This document shows positions 1 to 9,133 of a DNA stretch of 64,000 bases, piece by piece (position 1 is the stretch's first letter; every line of letters starts with the position of its first letter). The DNA is from Humidesulfovibrio mexicanus (lineage in GTDB: Bacteria > Desulfobacterota > Desulfovibrionia > Desulfovibrionales > Desulfovibrionaceae): positions 62,001-126,000 of the forward strand of contig NZ_FZOC01000003.1 in assembly GCF_900188225.1 (NCBI RefSeq), read 5' to 3'. Made by a program: the position numbers and the translations under genes. The notes below the pieces were generated by a model. That model saw only the letters and a program-made list of their open reading frames with translations, was not told the origin of the DNA and did not search any database.

Positions 1-54
1 CTGCGGACGGGCGCGGACACAGGCCCGGGCGGGACTGGAAAGCGGCGCGTCGCC

Positions 55-768
55 TCAGCCCTGGCGCGCTGCGGCACGGCGCAACAGCGCCTCCAGCCGG
101 TCGCGGTCTTCGCGCAGACGGCGCAGCTCCACCTCCTGGGCAGCCAGCCTGGCCTTGAGGTCGGCGACATCGCTGGTGAGGGTGAGGCTGATTTCTTCGA
201 CCACGGCCAGCTTGGGCTCCGTGAGCGACAGGCGTTGCATGACCTTGGCGAGCTGCGCGCTCACATCGGCCTGGTCGCGGCGGGCCATGCGCTTGAGGTT
301 GCGGGCCAGCAGCACAAAGCCGTTTTTGAGCTTGGTGATGTCGGACTGGTGCGTGTCCAGGCTGGTTTTCTGTTCCGCCAGCTTGTCCAGGGCATCGGCA
401 AACTGGGATACGGATTCGGACAGGGCGCGGGACATGGCGTCGGACAGGGCGCTTGAAAGCACGTCGGCCAGATTGCCGGGCAGCTCATGGGCGGCGGCAG
501 GCAGGGCAATGGGGTCCATGGCGGGGCCGACCTCAATGGTGCGCGGGTATTCGCTGCGCAAAATTTCCTCTATTTCCGAGGTGATGCGTCCGTCTGCATA
601 CAGGTCGGCGATGCGCTGGAAGATCTGCTCGGAGGCTTCAGGGTAGCGGGTCATGCGGCCCATGCGTCGGCCGGAGAGGAAATCCTTGAACAGCGCCGCG
701 TACCGGCGGGCCGTGGGCGCAGGGATGCCGGTGCGCTTGGCGATATCGCTCAATGCCAGGAGTTCCAT
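55..768 (-). CDS. MerR-like HTH protein with long C-terminal coiled coil
   Basis: The 237-aa product begins with a MerR-type helix-turn-helix (about residues 4-75: LSDIAKRTGIPAPTARRYA, then a TRYPEASEQIF stretch like the MerR wing). The C-terminal half (about 125-235) is charged and heptad-like, rich in Leu, Glu, Arg and Ala, and should form a coiled coil. This HTH plus coiled-coil layout resembles RacA-type DNA-binding proteins rather than effector-binding MerR regulators, and no effector domain is seen. It is transcribed away from queA. The Shine-Dalgarno before the ATG is poor, so the start is uncertain. A role as a regulator or as a chromosome- or DNA-organising protein is inference. Confidence 0.6.
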   Translation of the reverse strand: MELLALSDIAKRTGIPAPTARRYAALFKDFLSGRRMGRMTRYPEASEQIFQRIADLYADGRITSEIEEILRSEYPRTIEVGPAMDPIALPAAAHELPGNLADVLSSALSDAMSRALSESVSQFADALDKLAEQKTSLDTHQSDITKLKNGFVLLARNLKRMARRDQADVSAQLAKVMQRLSLTEPKLAVVEEISLTLTSDVADLKARLAAQEVELRRLREDRDRLEALLRRAAARQG

Positions 769-929
769 GGACCGTGCATACCAGGATCAGGCCGAAGATC
801 AAGGAAAAACAGCCCAGAACCGGCGAATTGGCAGCGATCGCCGCTCGCGCATCATGCAATCACCAGGCAAAAGCCAGCAACAGGGGGGGGGCTTGCCATT
901 GGCACAGGATTGGATACCATCACCACACA

Positions 930-2069
930 ATGCGCCATGACACGACCCCCCGCGACGAATCGGACGTTCCCGAGCCCTTTCGCCTGAGCAGCTATGTCTA
1001 CGAACTGCCCGAGGACAGGATCGCCCGCCGCCCGGCGGAGCGCCGGGACGGATCGCGCCTGCTGTACCTGGACCGCTCTGCCCCGGCGGCGGACCCCAGA
1101 CAGTTTGCCGAACTGCCGGAGCTCCTTGCCGCCAAGTACCCGCAGGGCGGACTTCTGGTGGCCAACAATTCCCGCGTGTTTCCGGCGCGGGTGTTCGGCC
1201 GCAGGGCCACGGGCGGGCGCGTGGAGCTGCTGCTCCTGACCCCTTTGCCGCTGCTTCACGTGAAACCATTGCCGGACGGCCGCCTTTGCGCCGAGGCCGA
1301 AGGGCTGGTGCGCACGGCCAAGCGCATGAAAGAGGGCGAGGCGGCGCAGTTTGAAGCGCCGCAAGGCATGGAATTTCAGGTGGTTCTGCTGCAGCGCGGG
1401 GAGTATGGGCGCTGCCTGCTGCGCCTGGAGTGGCGCGGCGGAATTGAGGCGATACTCAATGAAATCGGCCACATGCCTTTGCCGCCCTATCTGGAGCGCG
1501 AAGACGACGCCGCAGATCGCGAGCGCTACCAGACCACCTACGCCGCAGCGGCCAAGGCGGGCAGCGTGGCCGCGCCCACGGCCGGGCTGCACTTCACGCC
1601 AGAGGTGCGCGCGCGCCTGGCGCAGCGGGGCTTCCGCTGGGCCGAGGTGACGCTCTACGTGGGGTACGGCACCTTCAGCCCGGTGCGCGCGGCCGACATC
1701 CGCCAGCACAAGATGCACAGCGAATATGTGGAGGTGCCGGACGAGACAGCGGCGACCATCCGCGACGCCAAGGCCTCCGGCCTGCCCGTCATCGCCGTGG
1801 GCACCACCAGCGCGCGCAGCCTGGAGGGCATGTTCGCCGCGCGCGGGAGCGTGGAGGCCTTCAGCGGCGAAACGGACATCTACATCCGGCCGGGCGGCGT
1901 GTTCAACGTGGTGGACGCGTTGCTGACCAATTTCCATTTGCCAGAATCCAGCCTCCTGATTATGGTTTCGACCCTGGCGGGCCGAGAGCGCATCATGGCC
2001 GCCTATGCTGTGGCGCTTGCCCGGGGCTTCCGCTTTTTTTCCTACGGCGACGCCATGCTCATTGTGTGA
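930..2069 (+). CDS. queA: S-adenosylmethionine:tRNA ribosyltransferase-isomerase
   Basis: QueA transfers the ribosyl moiety of SAM to 7-aminomethyl-7-deazaguanine in tRNA, giving epoxyqueuosine. The 379-aa product has the family N-terminus (YELPEDRIARRPAERRDGSR, about residues 24-43), the VAAPTAGLHFT motif in the middle, and the C-terminal GGVFNVVDALLTNFHLPES block. The ATG at 930 was chosen because the frame further upstream has no family similarity; this still leaves about 20 extra N-terminal residues compared with E. coli QueA. It is followed after about 55 bases by the oxidoreductase operon and is divergent from the MerR-like gene. Confidence 0.93.
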   Translation: MRHDTTPRDESDVPEPFRLSSYVYELPEDRIARRPAERRDGSRLLYLDRSAPAADPRQFAELPELLAAKYPQGGLLVANNSRVFPARVFGRRATGGRVELLLLTPLPLLHVKPLPDGRLCAEAEGLVRTAKRMKEGEAAQFEAPQGMEFQVVLLQRGEYGRCLLRLEWRGGIEAILNEIGHMPLPPYLEREDDAADRERYQTTYAAAAKAGSVAAPTAGLHFTPEVRARLAQRGFRWAEVTLYVGYGTFSPVRAADIRQHKMHSEYVEVPDETAATIRDAKASGLPVIAVGTTSARSLEGMFAARGSVEAFSGETDIYIRPGGVFNVVDALLTNFHLPESSLLIMVSTLAGRERIMAAYAVALARGFRFFSYGDAMLIV

Positions 2070-2124
2070 GCGAGAATCAAAAAAGCCGCGCAGGCCAGGG
2101 CTCGCGTGGCGAAAGGGGTGTCCA

Positions 2125-2358
2125 ATGTCCCGCATCACGGTATCCGAGGAGCGCTGCAAGGGTTGCCTGCTGTGCACCCAGGTCTGCCCGGCGGAGATCA
2201 TCCGGCAGAGCGAGCGCATCAACCAGCACGGCTACAAGGTGGCTGAAGTCCCGGCCGAGGACATGGCCAAATGCACCGGGTGCGCGTCCTGCGCCACCAT
2301 CTGCCCGGACGTGGCCATAGAGGTCTGGCGCGGCAAGAAGCCGAAAAAGGCAGCCTAG
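2125..2358 (+). CDS. 2x[4Fe-4S] ferredoxin subunit of 2-oxoacid:ferredoxin oxidoreductase
   Basis: This 77-aa polyferredoxin has two CxxCxxCxxxCP clusters (Cys 11, 14, 17, 21 and Cys 50, 53, 56, 60), each ligating a [4Fe-4S] centre. It is the first gene of a four-gene operon whose other members are the alpha, beta and gamma subunits of a 2-oxoacid oxidoreductase, so it is the delta-type subunit that passes electrons from the thiamine-bound intermediate to soluble ferredoxin. A basic tail (KKPKKAA) closes the protein. The ATG at 2125 starts the first Cys-motif domain directly; the longer frame upstream overlaps queA and is not used. Confidence 0.9.
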   Translation: MSRITVSEERCKGCLLCTQVCPAEIIRQSERINQHGYKVAEVPAEDMAKCTGCASCATICPDVAIEVWRGKKPKKAA

Positions 2359-2368
2359 GAGGCGCGGC

Positions 2369-3451
2369 ATGGCAGACAAGAAGGAACGTCTCTTCGTCAA
2401 GGGCAACGAGGCCATCGCCATGGGCGCGCTGGCCGCTGGCTGCCGCTGCTTTTTCGGCTATCCCATCACGCCGCAGAACGACATTCCGGAGTTCATGAGC
2501 AAGGCCATCGTCGAGGCCGGGGGCGAGTTCGTCCAGGCCGAAAGCGAGGTCGCCGCGGCCAACATGCTCCTTGGCGCTGGCGCCTGCGGCATCCGCGCCA
2601 TGACCAGCTCCTCCAGCCCGGGCATGAGCCTCAAGCAGGAGGCCATCAGCTACATGGCGGGCAGCGAGGTTCCGGCGGTCATCGTGAACATGAACCGTGG
2701 CGGCCCGGGCCTGGGCGACATCGGCCCCAGCCAGGGCGACTACTTCCAGGCCACGCGCGGGGGCGGGCACGGCGACTACCGGCTGCTGGTCCTTGCCCCC
2801 TCCAGCGCGCAGGAAGCCTACGACATGACCTTCAATGCCTTTGACCTGGCCTTCGCCTCGCGCAATCCCGTGCTCATCCTGGGCGACGCCATCATCGGCC
2901 AGATGAAGGAGCCCATCACCCCGCGCGAGCCCAAGACGGTGGATCCCAACGAGGGCGCGGACTGGCGGCTCATCGGCGCGCCGGTGTCCGGCCCGCAGGC
3001 GCGCGACCACCGCATCGTCAAGTCGCTGTTCCTCATGGACGGCGAGTTGGCCGGACAGAACAAAAAGCTGCAGGCCAAGTACGAGGCCTGGAAGAAGCTG
3101 GTGGATTTCGAGACCTTCGAGGTCAAGGACGCCGAACTTGTTGTCGTGGCCTACGGGTCCATCGGGCGCATCGCCAAGAACGCCGTGCGCTCCCTGCGGG
3201 CCAAGGGCAAGAAGGTGGGGCTGTTCCGCCCCAAGACCGTGTTCCCCTTCCCGGAAAAGGCCCTGGAGAAGCTGGCCAAGGAAGGCAAGCGCTTCCTGAC
3301 CATCGAGCACAACCTGGGCCAGATGGTGGAGGACGTGCGCCTGTCCGTGCGCAAGTACGCCGACTCCGACCTGTTCTGCGTGTACCCCGGCAACATGCCC
3401 AGCCCGGACGACTTCGTGGCGCCCATTCTGCGCGCCCTGGGGAGGAAATAG
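2369..3451 (+). CDS. vorB: 2-oxoacid:ferredoxin oxidoreductase alpha subunit (VorB type)
   Basis: The alpha subunit of a CoA-dependent oxidative decarboxylase acts on 2-oxoacids, probably branched-chain ones from amino acid breakdown. The 360-aa protein has the typical opening (KGNEAIAMGALAAGC, about 10-24), then GYPITPQNDIPEF and the TSSSSPGMSL block of the pyrimidine-binding domain, and the EHNLGQM segment of domain II near the C-terminus. A strong AGGAGG lies 6 bases before the ATG. Ten bases separate it from the ferredoxin gene. The VorB (3-methyl-2-oxobutanoate) assignment is by sequence style; 2-oxoglutarate or indolepyruvate cannot be excluded. Confidence 0.9.
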   Translation: MADKKERLFVKGNEAIAMGALAAGCRCFFGYPITPQNDIPEFMSKAIVEAGGEFVQAESEVAAANMLLGAGACGIRAMTSSSSPGMSLKQEAISYMAGSEVPAVIVNMNRGGPGLGDIGPSQGDYFQATRGGGHGDYRLLVLAPSSAQEAYDMTFNAFDLAFASRNPVLILGDAIIGQMKEPITPREPKTVDPNEGADWRLIGAPVSGPQARDHRIVKSLFLMDGELAGQNKKLQAKYEAWKKLVDFETFEVKDAELVVVAYGSIGRIAKNAVRSLRAKGKKVGLFRPKTVFPFPEKALEKLAKEGKRFLTIEHNLGQMVEDVRLSVRKYADSDLFCVYPGNMPSPDDFVAPILRALGRK

Positions 3452-3452
3452 C

Positions 3453-4280
3453 ATGAAGACCGCACAAGCCCCGGCGCGGACGAACGAGCACGGCGAAGAA
3501 CTCGTCTTCACCCGGCCCGCGTCCATGGTGGACCGCGCCACCCACTACTGCCCCGGCTGCCACCACGGCATCGCCCACAGGCTGGCGGCAGAGCTCATCG
3601 ACGAGATGGGCCTGCAGGAGAACACCATCGCGGTGGCCTCCATCGGCTGTTCGGTGTTTTTGTACAACTACATCAACGTCGATTCCGTGGAGGCTCCGCA
3701 CGGCCGCGCCCCGGCCGTGGCCACCGGCGTCAAGCGCGCCCGGCCCGACAAGTTCGTCTTCACCTACCAGGGCGATGGCGACCTGGCCTCCATCGGCATG
3801 GCCGAGATCGTCCACGCGGCCAACCGTGGCGAGCGCATGAGCGTCATCTTCGTCAACAACACGGTGTACGGCATGACCGGCGGGCAGATGGCCCCAACCA
3901 CGCTCATCGGGCAGAAAACCACCACCTGTCCCGGCGGCCGCTGCAAGGACCGCGAGGGCGCGCCCATCCGCATGAGCGAGATCGTCGCCCAGCTGGGCGG
4001 CGTGGCTTTCTGCGCGCGCGGCAGCCTGGATTCGGTCAAGAACATCCGGCAGGCCAAGAAGTTCATGCGCCGCGCCTTCGAGGTGCAGGCCAAGGGCCAG
4101 GGCTTCGGCTTCGTGGAGCTTCTCTCCGGCTGCCCCACCAATTGGCGCATGACGCCGCTGGCGGCCAACAAGCGCATCGCCGAGGAAATGATCCCCTACT
4201 TCCCGCTGGGCGTGTACCGGGACGTCGAGTCCGACGGCACCTGCGGGCCTATCGCCACCGGCGATGCGGGAGGCAAGTAA
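3453..4280 (+). CDS. 2-oxoacid:ferredoxin oxidoreductase beta subunit, TPP-binding
   Basis: The 275-aa beta subunit carries the thiamine pyrophosphate site: GDGDLASIGMAEIVHAANRG followed by the NN of VIFVNNTVYGMTGGQMAP, the classical GDG-X(about 26)-NN motif. An N-terminal HYCPGCHHG supplies the Cys pair of the family. The ATG lies one base after the stop of the alpha subunit and the TAA overlaps the ATG of the gamma subunit, so the three are translationally coupled. It forms the catalytic heart of the cytoplasmic complex with the alpha subunit. Confidence 0.92.
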   Translation: MKTAQAPARTNEHGEELVFTRPASMVDRATHYCPGCHHGIAHRLAAELIDEMGLQENTIAVASIGCSVFLYNYINVDSVEAPHGRAPAVATGVKRARPDKFVFTYQGDGDLASIGMAEIVHAANRGERMSVIFVNNTVYGMTGGQMAPTTLIGQKTTTCPGGRCKDREGAPIRMSEIVAQLGGVAFCARGSLDSVKNIRQAKKFMRRAFEVQAKGQGFGFVELLSGCPTNWRMTPLAANKRIAEEMIPYFPLGVYRDVESDGTCGPIATGDAGGK

Positions 4281-4930
4281 TGAAGCGCTCCATCGATGTC
4301 ATCATGGCCGGTTTCGGCGGGCAGGGCGTGCTGTTGATCGGCAACCTGCTGGCCTACGCGGGCATGAAGGAGAAGCTCAACGTCACCTACATCCCGGTCT
4401 ACGGGGTGGAGATGCGCGGCGGCACCGCCAATTGCACGGTGGTCCTCTCCGAGGAGGAGATCGGCTCGCCCATCATCAACACGCCCAAAAGCCTCATCAT
4501 CATGAACCGGCCCAGCCTGGACAAGTTCCAGGCCCGGTTGGCCGACGGCGGGCTGCAAGTGGTCAATTCCAGCCTGGTGGACCCGGAGCTTGTGGACACA
4601 AGCGGCCGCATCCGCACCGTGCTTGTGCCCGCAAACGAGCTGGCCGAGAAGGTGGGCAACGCCCGGGCCGTGAACACCATCATGCTCGGAGCCTACGTGG
4701 CCGCCACCGGCGTGGTGCAGCTGGCCACCGTGGAGCAGAGCCTGGCCGCGGTCATGGCCGCCAAGATCGTGCCGCTCAACGTCACGGCGCTGCGCACCGG
4801 GGCGCAGTACGCCCTGGAGCAGCTCAAAGCCCAGGCTCCGAACGGGAAGGCGGCGGCGAAAAAGAGCGCCCCAAAAAAGTCGGCCAAGCCGGTCGCCAAG
4901 TCGGCGGCCAAGCCGACAGGGAAGAAGTAG
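4280..4930 (+). CDS. 2-oxoacid:ferredoxin oxidoreductase gamma subunit
   Basis: The 216-aa gamma subunit starts with the family signature IMAGFGGQGVLLIGNLLAYA (about residues 8-27), followed by VYGVEMRGGTANCTVVLS, both typical of the pyruvate/ketoisovalerate oxidoreductase gamma domain. Its ATG overlaps the beta-subunit stop (TAATG). The last about 35 residues form a low-complexity Lys/Ala/Pro tail (KKSAPKKSAKPVAKSAAKP) not present in most homologues, perhaps a disordered appendage. Together with the preceding three genes it completes the four-subunit complex. Confidence 0.9.
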   Translation: MKRSIDVIMAGFGGQGVLLIGNLLAYAGMKEKLNVTYIPVYGVEMRGGTANCTVVLSEEEIGSPIINTPKSLIIMNRPSLDKFQARLADGGLQVVNSSLVDPELVDTSGRIRTVLVPANELAEKVGNARAVNTIMLGAYVAATGVVQLATVEQSLAAVMAAKIVPLNVTALRTGAQYALEQLKAQAPNGKAAAKKSAPKKSAKPVAKSAAKPTGKK

Positions 4931-4935
4931 CCCGC

Positions 4936-5778
4936 GTGAACCCGAACCAGAACACGAAGCCGCAGGGCCAGTACGGCATCATCGGCTGGCCCCTGGGGCA
5001 CAGCAAGAGCCCGCTCTTGCACAACTGGGGCCTCAAGGAATGCGGCCTGCCCGGCGTGTACGTCCCCTGGCCCACGGAACCGGCCAAGCTCAAAGCCTTT
5101 GTGGCCGAGGCCCGCGCCCGCAAGATCCGTGGGGTGAGCGTCACCATTCCGCACAAGCAGGCGGTGATTCCCTTCCTGGACGGGGTCACCGATCGGGCCA
5201 AGGCCGTTGGCGCGGTGAATACCCTGTTCTGGCGCGAAGGCAGGCTTTTGGGCGACAACACCGACGTGGCCGGCATCGTGGCCCCGCTGGCCCCGCACAG
5301 GGAGGCGCTGGCAAGCGCGCTGGTGTTGGGCGCGGGCGGGGCGGCGCGCGCCGCCTGCTTCGCCTTGAAGGAGCTTGGCGTTGCCGACCTCGCCGTGAGC
5401 AACCGCACACAGGCCAAGGCCGAGGCCCTGGCCAGGGACTTCGGCATTGGGGCTGTGCCCTGGGAAGCGCGCACGGCGCGGGCCTGGACGCTTATCGTCA
5501 ATGCCACGCCCCTTGGCTTGAAGGGCGGCGACGAGGACGCGAGCCCCTGGCCGCAGGACGGCTTCGGCGGGGTCTCGCTGGTGTTCGACATGGTGTACAA
5601 CCCCGTGCGCACCCGACTCATCCAGGACGCCCAGGCCGCGGGCGTGGCCTGCATCTCTGGCCTGAACATGTTCCTGCACCAGGGTCTGGCGCAGTTTGAG
5701 CTGTGGACCGGCAGGAAGCTTGACGAGAAGCGCGCCCGGCAGTTGCTCATGGCCGACATGACCCTGACCGGCGCATAG
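4936..5778 (+). CDS. aroE: Shikimate dehydrogenase (NADP+)
   Basis: AroE reduces 3-dehydroshikimate to shikimate in the chorismate pathway. The 280-aa product shows IIGWPLGHSKSPLLHN (about 15-30; the SKS binds shikimate), VTIPHKQ with catalytic Lys74, NTDVAG with Asp110, the dinucleotide motif GAGGAARA (about 133-140), and the C-terminal GLNMFLHQG block. The start is a GTG five bases after the stop of the gamma subunit, so it is probably cotranscribed with the oxidoreductase. A strong hairpin terminator follows. Confidence 0.94.
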   Translation: MNPNQNTKPQGQYGIIGWPLGHSKSPLLHNWGLKECGLPGVYVPWPTEPAKLKAFVAEARARKIRGVSVTIPHKQAVIPFLDGVTDRAKAVGAVNTLFWREGRLLGDNTDVAGIVAPLAPHREALASALVLGAGGAARAACFALKELGVADLAVSNRTQAKAEALARDFGIGAVPWEARTARAWTLIVNATPLGLKGGDEDASPWPQDGFGGVSLVFDMVYNPVRTRLIQDAQAAGVACISGLNMFLHQGLAQFELWTGRKLDEKRARQLLMADMTLTGA

Positions 5779-5799
5779 CGAACCGCAACAGACTCCAAC

Positions 5800-5833
5800 A
5801 ACAAGGGCGGCCGCGAAATCGGCCGCCCTTGTT
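5800..5833. terminator. Bidirectional intrinsic terminator between aroE and the convergent 1031-aa gene
   Basis: A perfect 13-bp stem (AACAAGGGCGGCC paired with GGCCGCCCTTGTT) encloses an 8-base loop. It lies 21 bases after the aroE stop and about 40 bases before the stop of the convergent gene, so it can serve both strands. Confidence 0.85.
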
Positions 5834-5872
5834 TCGAACGCCAGGTCGGCCCTTGAAAAAACGCGTGCGGAA

Positions 5873-8800
5873 CTATGCCGCTTCCGGTGCGGGGGGAGAC
5901 TCGGGAACCTTGAGTTCAAGCTGCGCGGCCAGGCTCTGGATGTCCTCCAGATACGTGCGGCTGGTGTCCAGGTAGAAGGCCAGGGCCGGGGCGAAGTTCT
6001 TGCCCACAAGGCCGTCCAGGAACAGCTGGCTGATCTCGCGTTCGCGCAGCAGCACGTACTGGGAGAGCAGGAAGACCTTGCGCTCCTCCACGCTCATGTC
6101 CTGCAGCAAGCCGGTCAAAACCGCGCGCGCGCGCGGTTGGTACATCCAGAAGTACTGCAAGTCCAGTGCGTTGACGATGATGATGTTCTCCAGCCCCTTA
6201 TGCTCGTAGCTCATGGTGAGCATGAACTGCTTGGGCGACTCAAGCAGGGCCAGCACGTCCTCCTGCGGGAAAAGAAGCTCCAGCTGCTGGAAGGTGTCGA
6301 AGAGCTGGTTCAGCTTGGTGCGGTAGTCCCAGGCGCGCAACCGCGCGGCCTGGGCGCGGTCCACAAGTCCCTCTATGAACCCGGCGACGCAGTCGCTGGC
6401 GAACTTGGAAATGACGGCGGCCCAGGGCTCCACCATCTGGGCGGCGTCGGCGTGGCCGGATGCGCGCAGCACCAGCACAATGGCGTCGCTGTAGGCCAGG
6501 GCCAGTGGAATGGACAACACCGAGCGGAACAGGTTGCCGAAGGCCGAGCCCCTGGGCAGTCCGCGCAGGATGTTGTGGCTCATGATGTAGAGTCCGTTGG
6601 CCAGGGCCATGACGGAGTACAGCAGCAGCGGGCTGGTGGCCAGCGTGATGTCCAGGGCGCGGTTCAGCAACAGCGTCTTGATCAGGTAGTCCAGCAGGGG
6701 CACCGAGAACCCCGTGTACAAGAGCGAGTCCGCGAGCCTGTCCCAGCTGACCAGGTCGTTCCAGCGCAAGAGCGAGGAGCGCCAGATGCCGCCGGTGGCC
6801 AGCACCATTTGGATGATGTTGCGCAGCCCGGTGATGCCGAACCAGATGAAGGCCCCGAAAACGGCCAGCACCCACCAGTCCTTGGTAAGCCCGAAGGTGA
6901 GCGCGGCCGGAATGAACCCGGCAAGGATCTTCAGGCCGATCTTGAGGCTGGAGTTGAGGTAGCGCGGATGCGGCCGTTGCTGCGGCCGTGGCGGCGGCGG
7001 GGGATCGACGCCGAGGCCGGACTCGGGCCCGTGTTCGCGTTGCACGCCGCCCAGCAGCCAGACGTTGCCGGGCTGGCCCGGGGTCAGCCGATAGGTTTCC
7101 GCCAGCCACTCCACCGTGCGCGGGCAGGTGAACCGCTTCACCGGCGGGAAAAGGGCCCCCAGGACGTGCAGCACGCCGCATTCCGGCACGTGGTCGGTGT
7201 CCGGAAGTTCGGTGACGCGCTTGTGCGCCGCGGCCTGCACGTCCAGGCGCCGGCTTTGCGGTTCCGTCGTCCGGAGCAGGCGCGTGCGCGTTCGGCCGGG
7301 AAGGGTGTCCGCCACCACCATGCCCATGCCGGGGAGACGGCTTGACTGGCCTGTGGAGTCGGTGCCGATGCAGCAGGCCAGCGGCGTCTTGCGGTAGCAG
7401 GCGTGCAGGGTGGAGATATCGTAGAGGATTTCGCCGATCTTGTCGCGCACGGATGCGGAAGGAACGGCCTCCATGATTTCCCGGATGAGCTTCTTGAGCT
7501 TGATGACGTTGGAGGTGTTGAGCGCGTCCTGCAGGGCGTGGATGCGCTGGCGGTCGATCTCGCGCCCGAGGACGCGGTCCTTCATGTTCACGATCTCCAG
7601 GTGGGTGATGGCCCCCCGGCAGTCGTAGAGGATTTCCAGCACCTCCTCCACGCGCAGATTGCCCAGGCTCAAGGTGATGCGCGCTGCGGGGTGGATGTCC
7701 TGCAGGCGGCGCGTCAGCTCCGCGGGCGAAAGGCGGAGCATGGCGGGCGCGTCCGGGTCGTCGGTGGGGATGTCCGGGTTGCGCAGGGCGGGGTTGCGCG
7801 CGGGCGCAAGATAGCGGTCGATGATTTCGTCCGTATCCAGTTTGCCCAGGCGTTGGATCTGCTGGCGTATTTCGTTTCGTTCCGGCCCGGCGGCGCTGTC
7901 CATCTCGTGCCGCAGCTGCGCCGTCTGCCGCTGCAAAAGCGGCAGCAGGGCATCGTGGATGAACTTGCCCAGGTGTTGCAGCGAAGCCTGGCCAGAGCCC
8001 ACGAAGCGGGTGAAGTCGTCCCGCGACAGGGGGGGCAGGTCCAGGCCGTGCTCCCGGTTCAAGGCCGGGCGGTGCGCCTCGTTGAAGCGGTCGAACACCT
8101 TGGACACGTATGCCTGGTGGTACAGCGAGACCTTCCGGGACTCGGCCAGAAAGGCCTGGGTGGCGGGCTGGGCCAGGAAGTCGAGGAACTCCGTGGGTGC
8201 ATCGAAGCCGCCCGGCGCCCAGATGAGCTTCAGGAAGCGGCTGCGCAGGCGCGGATTGAGCTCGATGCCGATGCGCACCTTGAGTCCCAGGATGCGCGCG
8301 GCTTCCAGAAGCTCGGCCGCGGCCTGCCGGGTGACGTGGTTGTAGTAGACCACGGTGAGGCTCTTGATGCCCTTGATCCAGGCGTCGAGCACAAGGTGCG
8401 TGGCGGATTTGCGACCCTTGGTGTTGGCGTCGTGCACATGGTCGTCAAAGGCGATCTGGCTTTGGTCTTCCGGCATTTCCAGCAGGTGGTAGCGCGCCAG
8501 GTGTCTGCGGATGACGCGCGGCTTGCCGGAGCAGGCCTCGCGAAAGTCGCGGGCGAACATGAGCTGGGTGGGCGTGTCCCCGTGGGCGCGGACCATGTCC
8601 TTCATGAGCTGCACCAGCACGCGGCCCGTGTTGGTGCGCAGGCCGTCCTGGGCGGAGCCCAGCACCTCGGCGTGCAGGCCGCGAAGGGCGGACAGGCGGT
8701 CCTCGGCCTTGCCCGTTTCCAGCGATCCCAGCAGGTGCACCACGGCATAGGCGATGCGCAGGCCGCGCGTGGCCGCCATTTCCTTGATGCCGTGCGGGTG

Positions 8801-8968
8801 CATGTAGGGGGCCAGCAGCTTCTTGTGGCTGGGCGCGTCCTCGCGCTCCACCACATCGCACACGATGCGCAGAAGGTCGTAATCCTTGCGGTCGAAATAG
8901 GCGCGTCCGGGCCGGGCCTGGTCAAAACCGAAGCCGGGCGAATCGCATGTGTGTTCTTTCAGCCCCAT
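5873..8968 (-). CDS. Large membrane protein of unknown function with PHP-like N-terminal region
   Basis: The 1031-aa protein is not one I can name. The N-terminal 650 residues look soluble. Around 175-240 there is a pattern reminiscent of PHP phosphoesterases: FDDHVHDAN (His177, His179), then YYNHV (His211), then KVRIGIEL (Glu236). A proline-rich linker (about 656-668) precedes a hydrophobic region (about 677-837) with probably four or more membrane segments, then a soluble C-terminal domain. The start at 8968 has AAGGGG just upstream and is preferred over a start 13 codons earlier. It is monocistronic and divergent from the Bbp19-like gene. The metal-hydrolase reading is inference from motif spacing only. 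Confidence 0.55.
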   Translation of the reverse strand: MGLKEHTCDSPGFGFDQARPGRAYFDRKDYDLLRIVCDVVEREDAPSHKKLLAPYMHPHGIKEMAATRGLRIAYAVVHLLGSLETGKAEDRLSALRGLHAEVLGSAQDGLRTNTGRVLVQLMKDMVRAHGDTPTQLMFARDFREACSGKPRVIRRHLARYHLLEMPEDQSQIAFDDHVHDANTKGRKSATHLVLDAWIKGIKSLTVVYYNHVTRQAAAELLEAARILGLKVRIGIELNPRLRSRFLKLIWAPGGFDAPTEFLDFLAQPATQAFLAESRKVSLYHQAYVSKVFDRFNEAHRPALNREHGLDLPPLSRDDFTRFVGSGQASLQHLGKFIHDALLPLLQRQTAQLRHEMDSAAGPERNEIRQQIQRLGKLDTDEIIDRYLAPARNPALRNPDIPTDDPDAPAMLRLSPAELTRRLQDIHPAARITLSLGNLRVEEVLEILYDCRGAITHLEIVNMKDRVLGREIDRQRIHALQDALNTSNVIKLKKLIREIMEAVPSASVRDKIGEILYDISTLHACYRKTPLACCIGTDSTGQSSRLPGMGMVVADTLPGRTRTRLLRTTEPQSRRLDVQAAAHKRVTELPDTDHVPECGVLHVLGALFPPVKRFTCPRTVEWLAETYRLTPGQPGNVWLLGGVQREHGPESGLGVDPPPPPRPQQRPHPRYLNSSLKIGLKILAGFIPAALTFGLTKDWWVLAVFGAFIWFGITGLRNIIQMVLATGGIWRSSLLRWNDLVSWDRLADSLLYTGFSVPLLDYLIKTLLLNRALDITLATSPLLLYSVMALANGLYIMSHNILRGLPRGSAFGNLFRSVLSIPLALAYSDAIVLVLRASGHADAAQMVEPWAAVISKFASDCVAGFIEGLVDRAQAARLRAWDYRTKLNQLFDTFQQLELLFPQEDVLALLESPKQFMLTMSYEHKGLENIIIVNALDLQYFWMYQPRARAVLTGLLQDMSVEERKVFLLSQYVLLREREISQLFLDGLVGKNFAPALAFYLDTSRTYLEDIQSLAAQLELKVPESPPAPEAA

Positions 8969-9133
8969 GTGCGCCCCTTGCGGGTTCGCGTGTGTCCAAA
9001 GTGGCAAACACAGCGAACGTGAGAGAATTCACAATCTCCGCGGATTATGGAAAAGTCAAGCCGGTAAGGCGGGTTTTGTCATGCGCGGGTCGGCCGAACT
9101 GCACCTTGCTCCACTGTGTCAAGTGGGGAAAAA

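Noticed and set aside
7403-9022. Long plus-strand open frame opposite the 1031-aa gene
   Set aside because: It is a shadow frame typical of GC-rich DNA; the minus-strand gene has a ribosome-binding site and protein-like composition.
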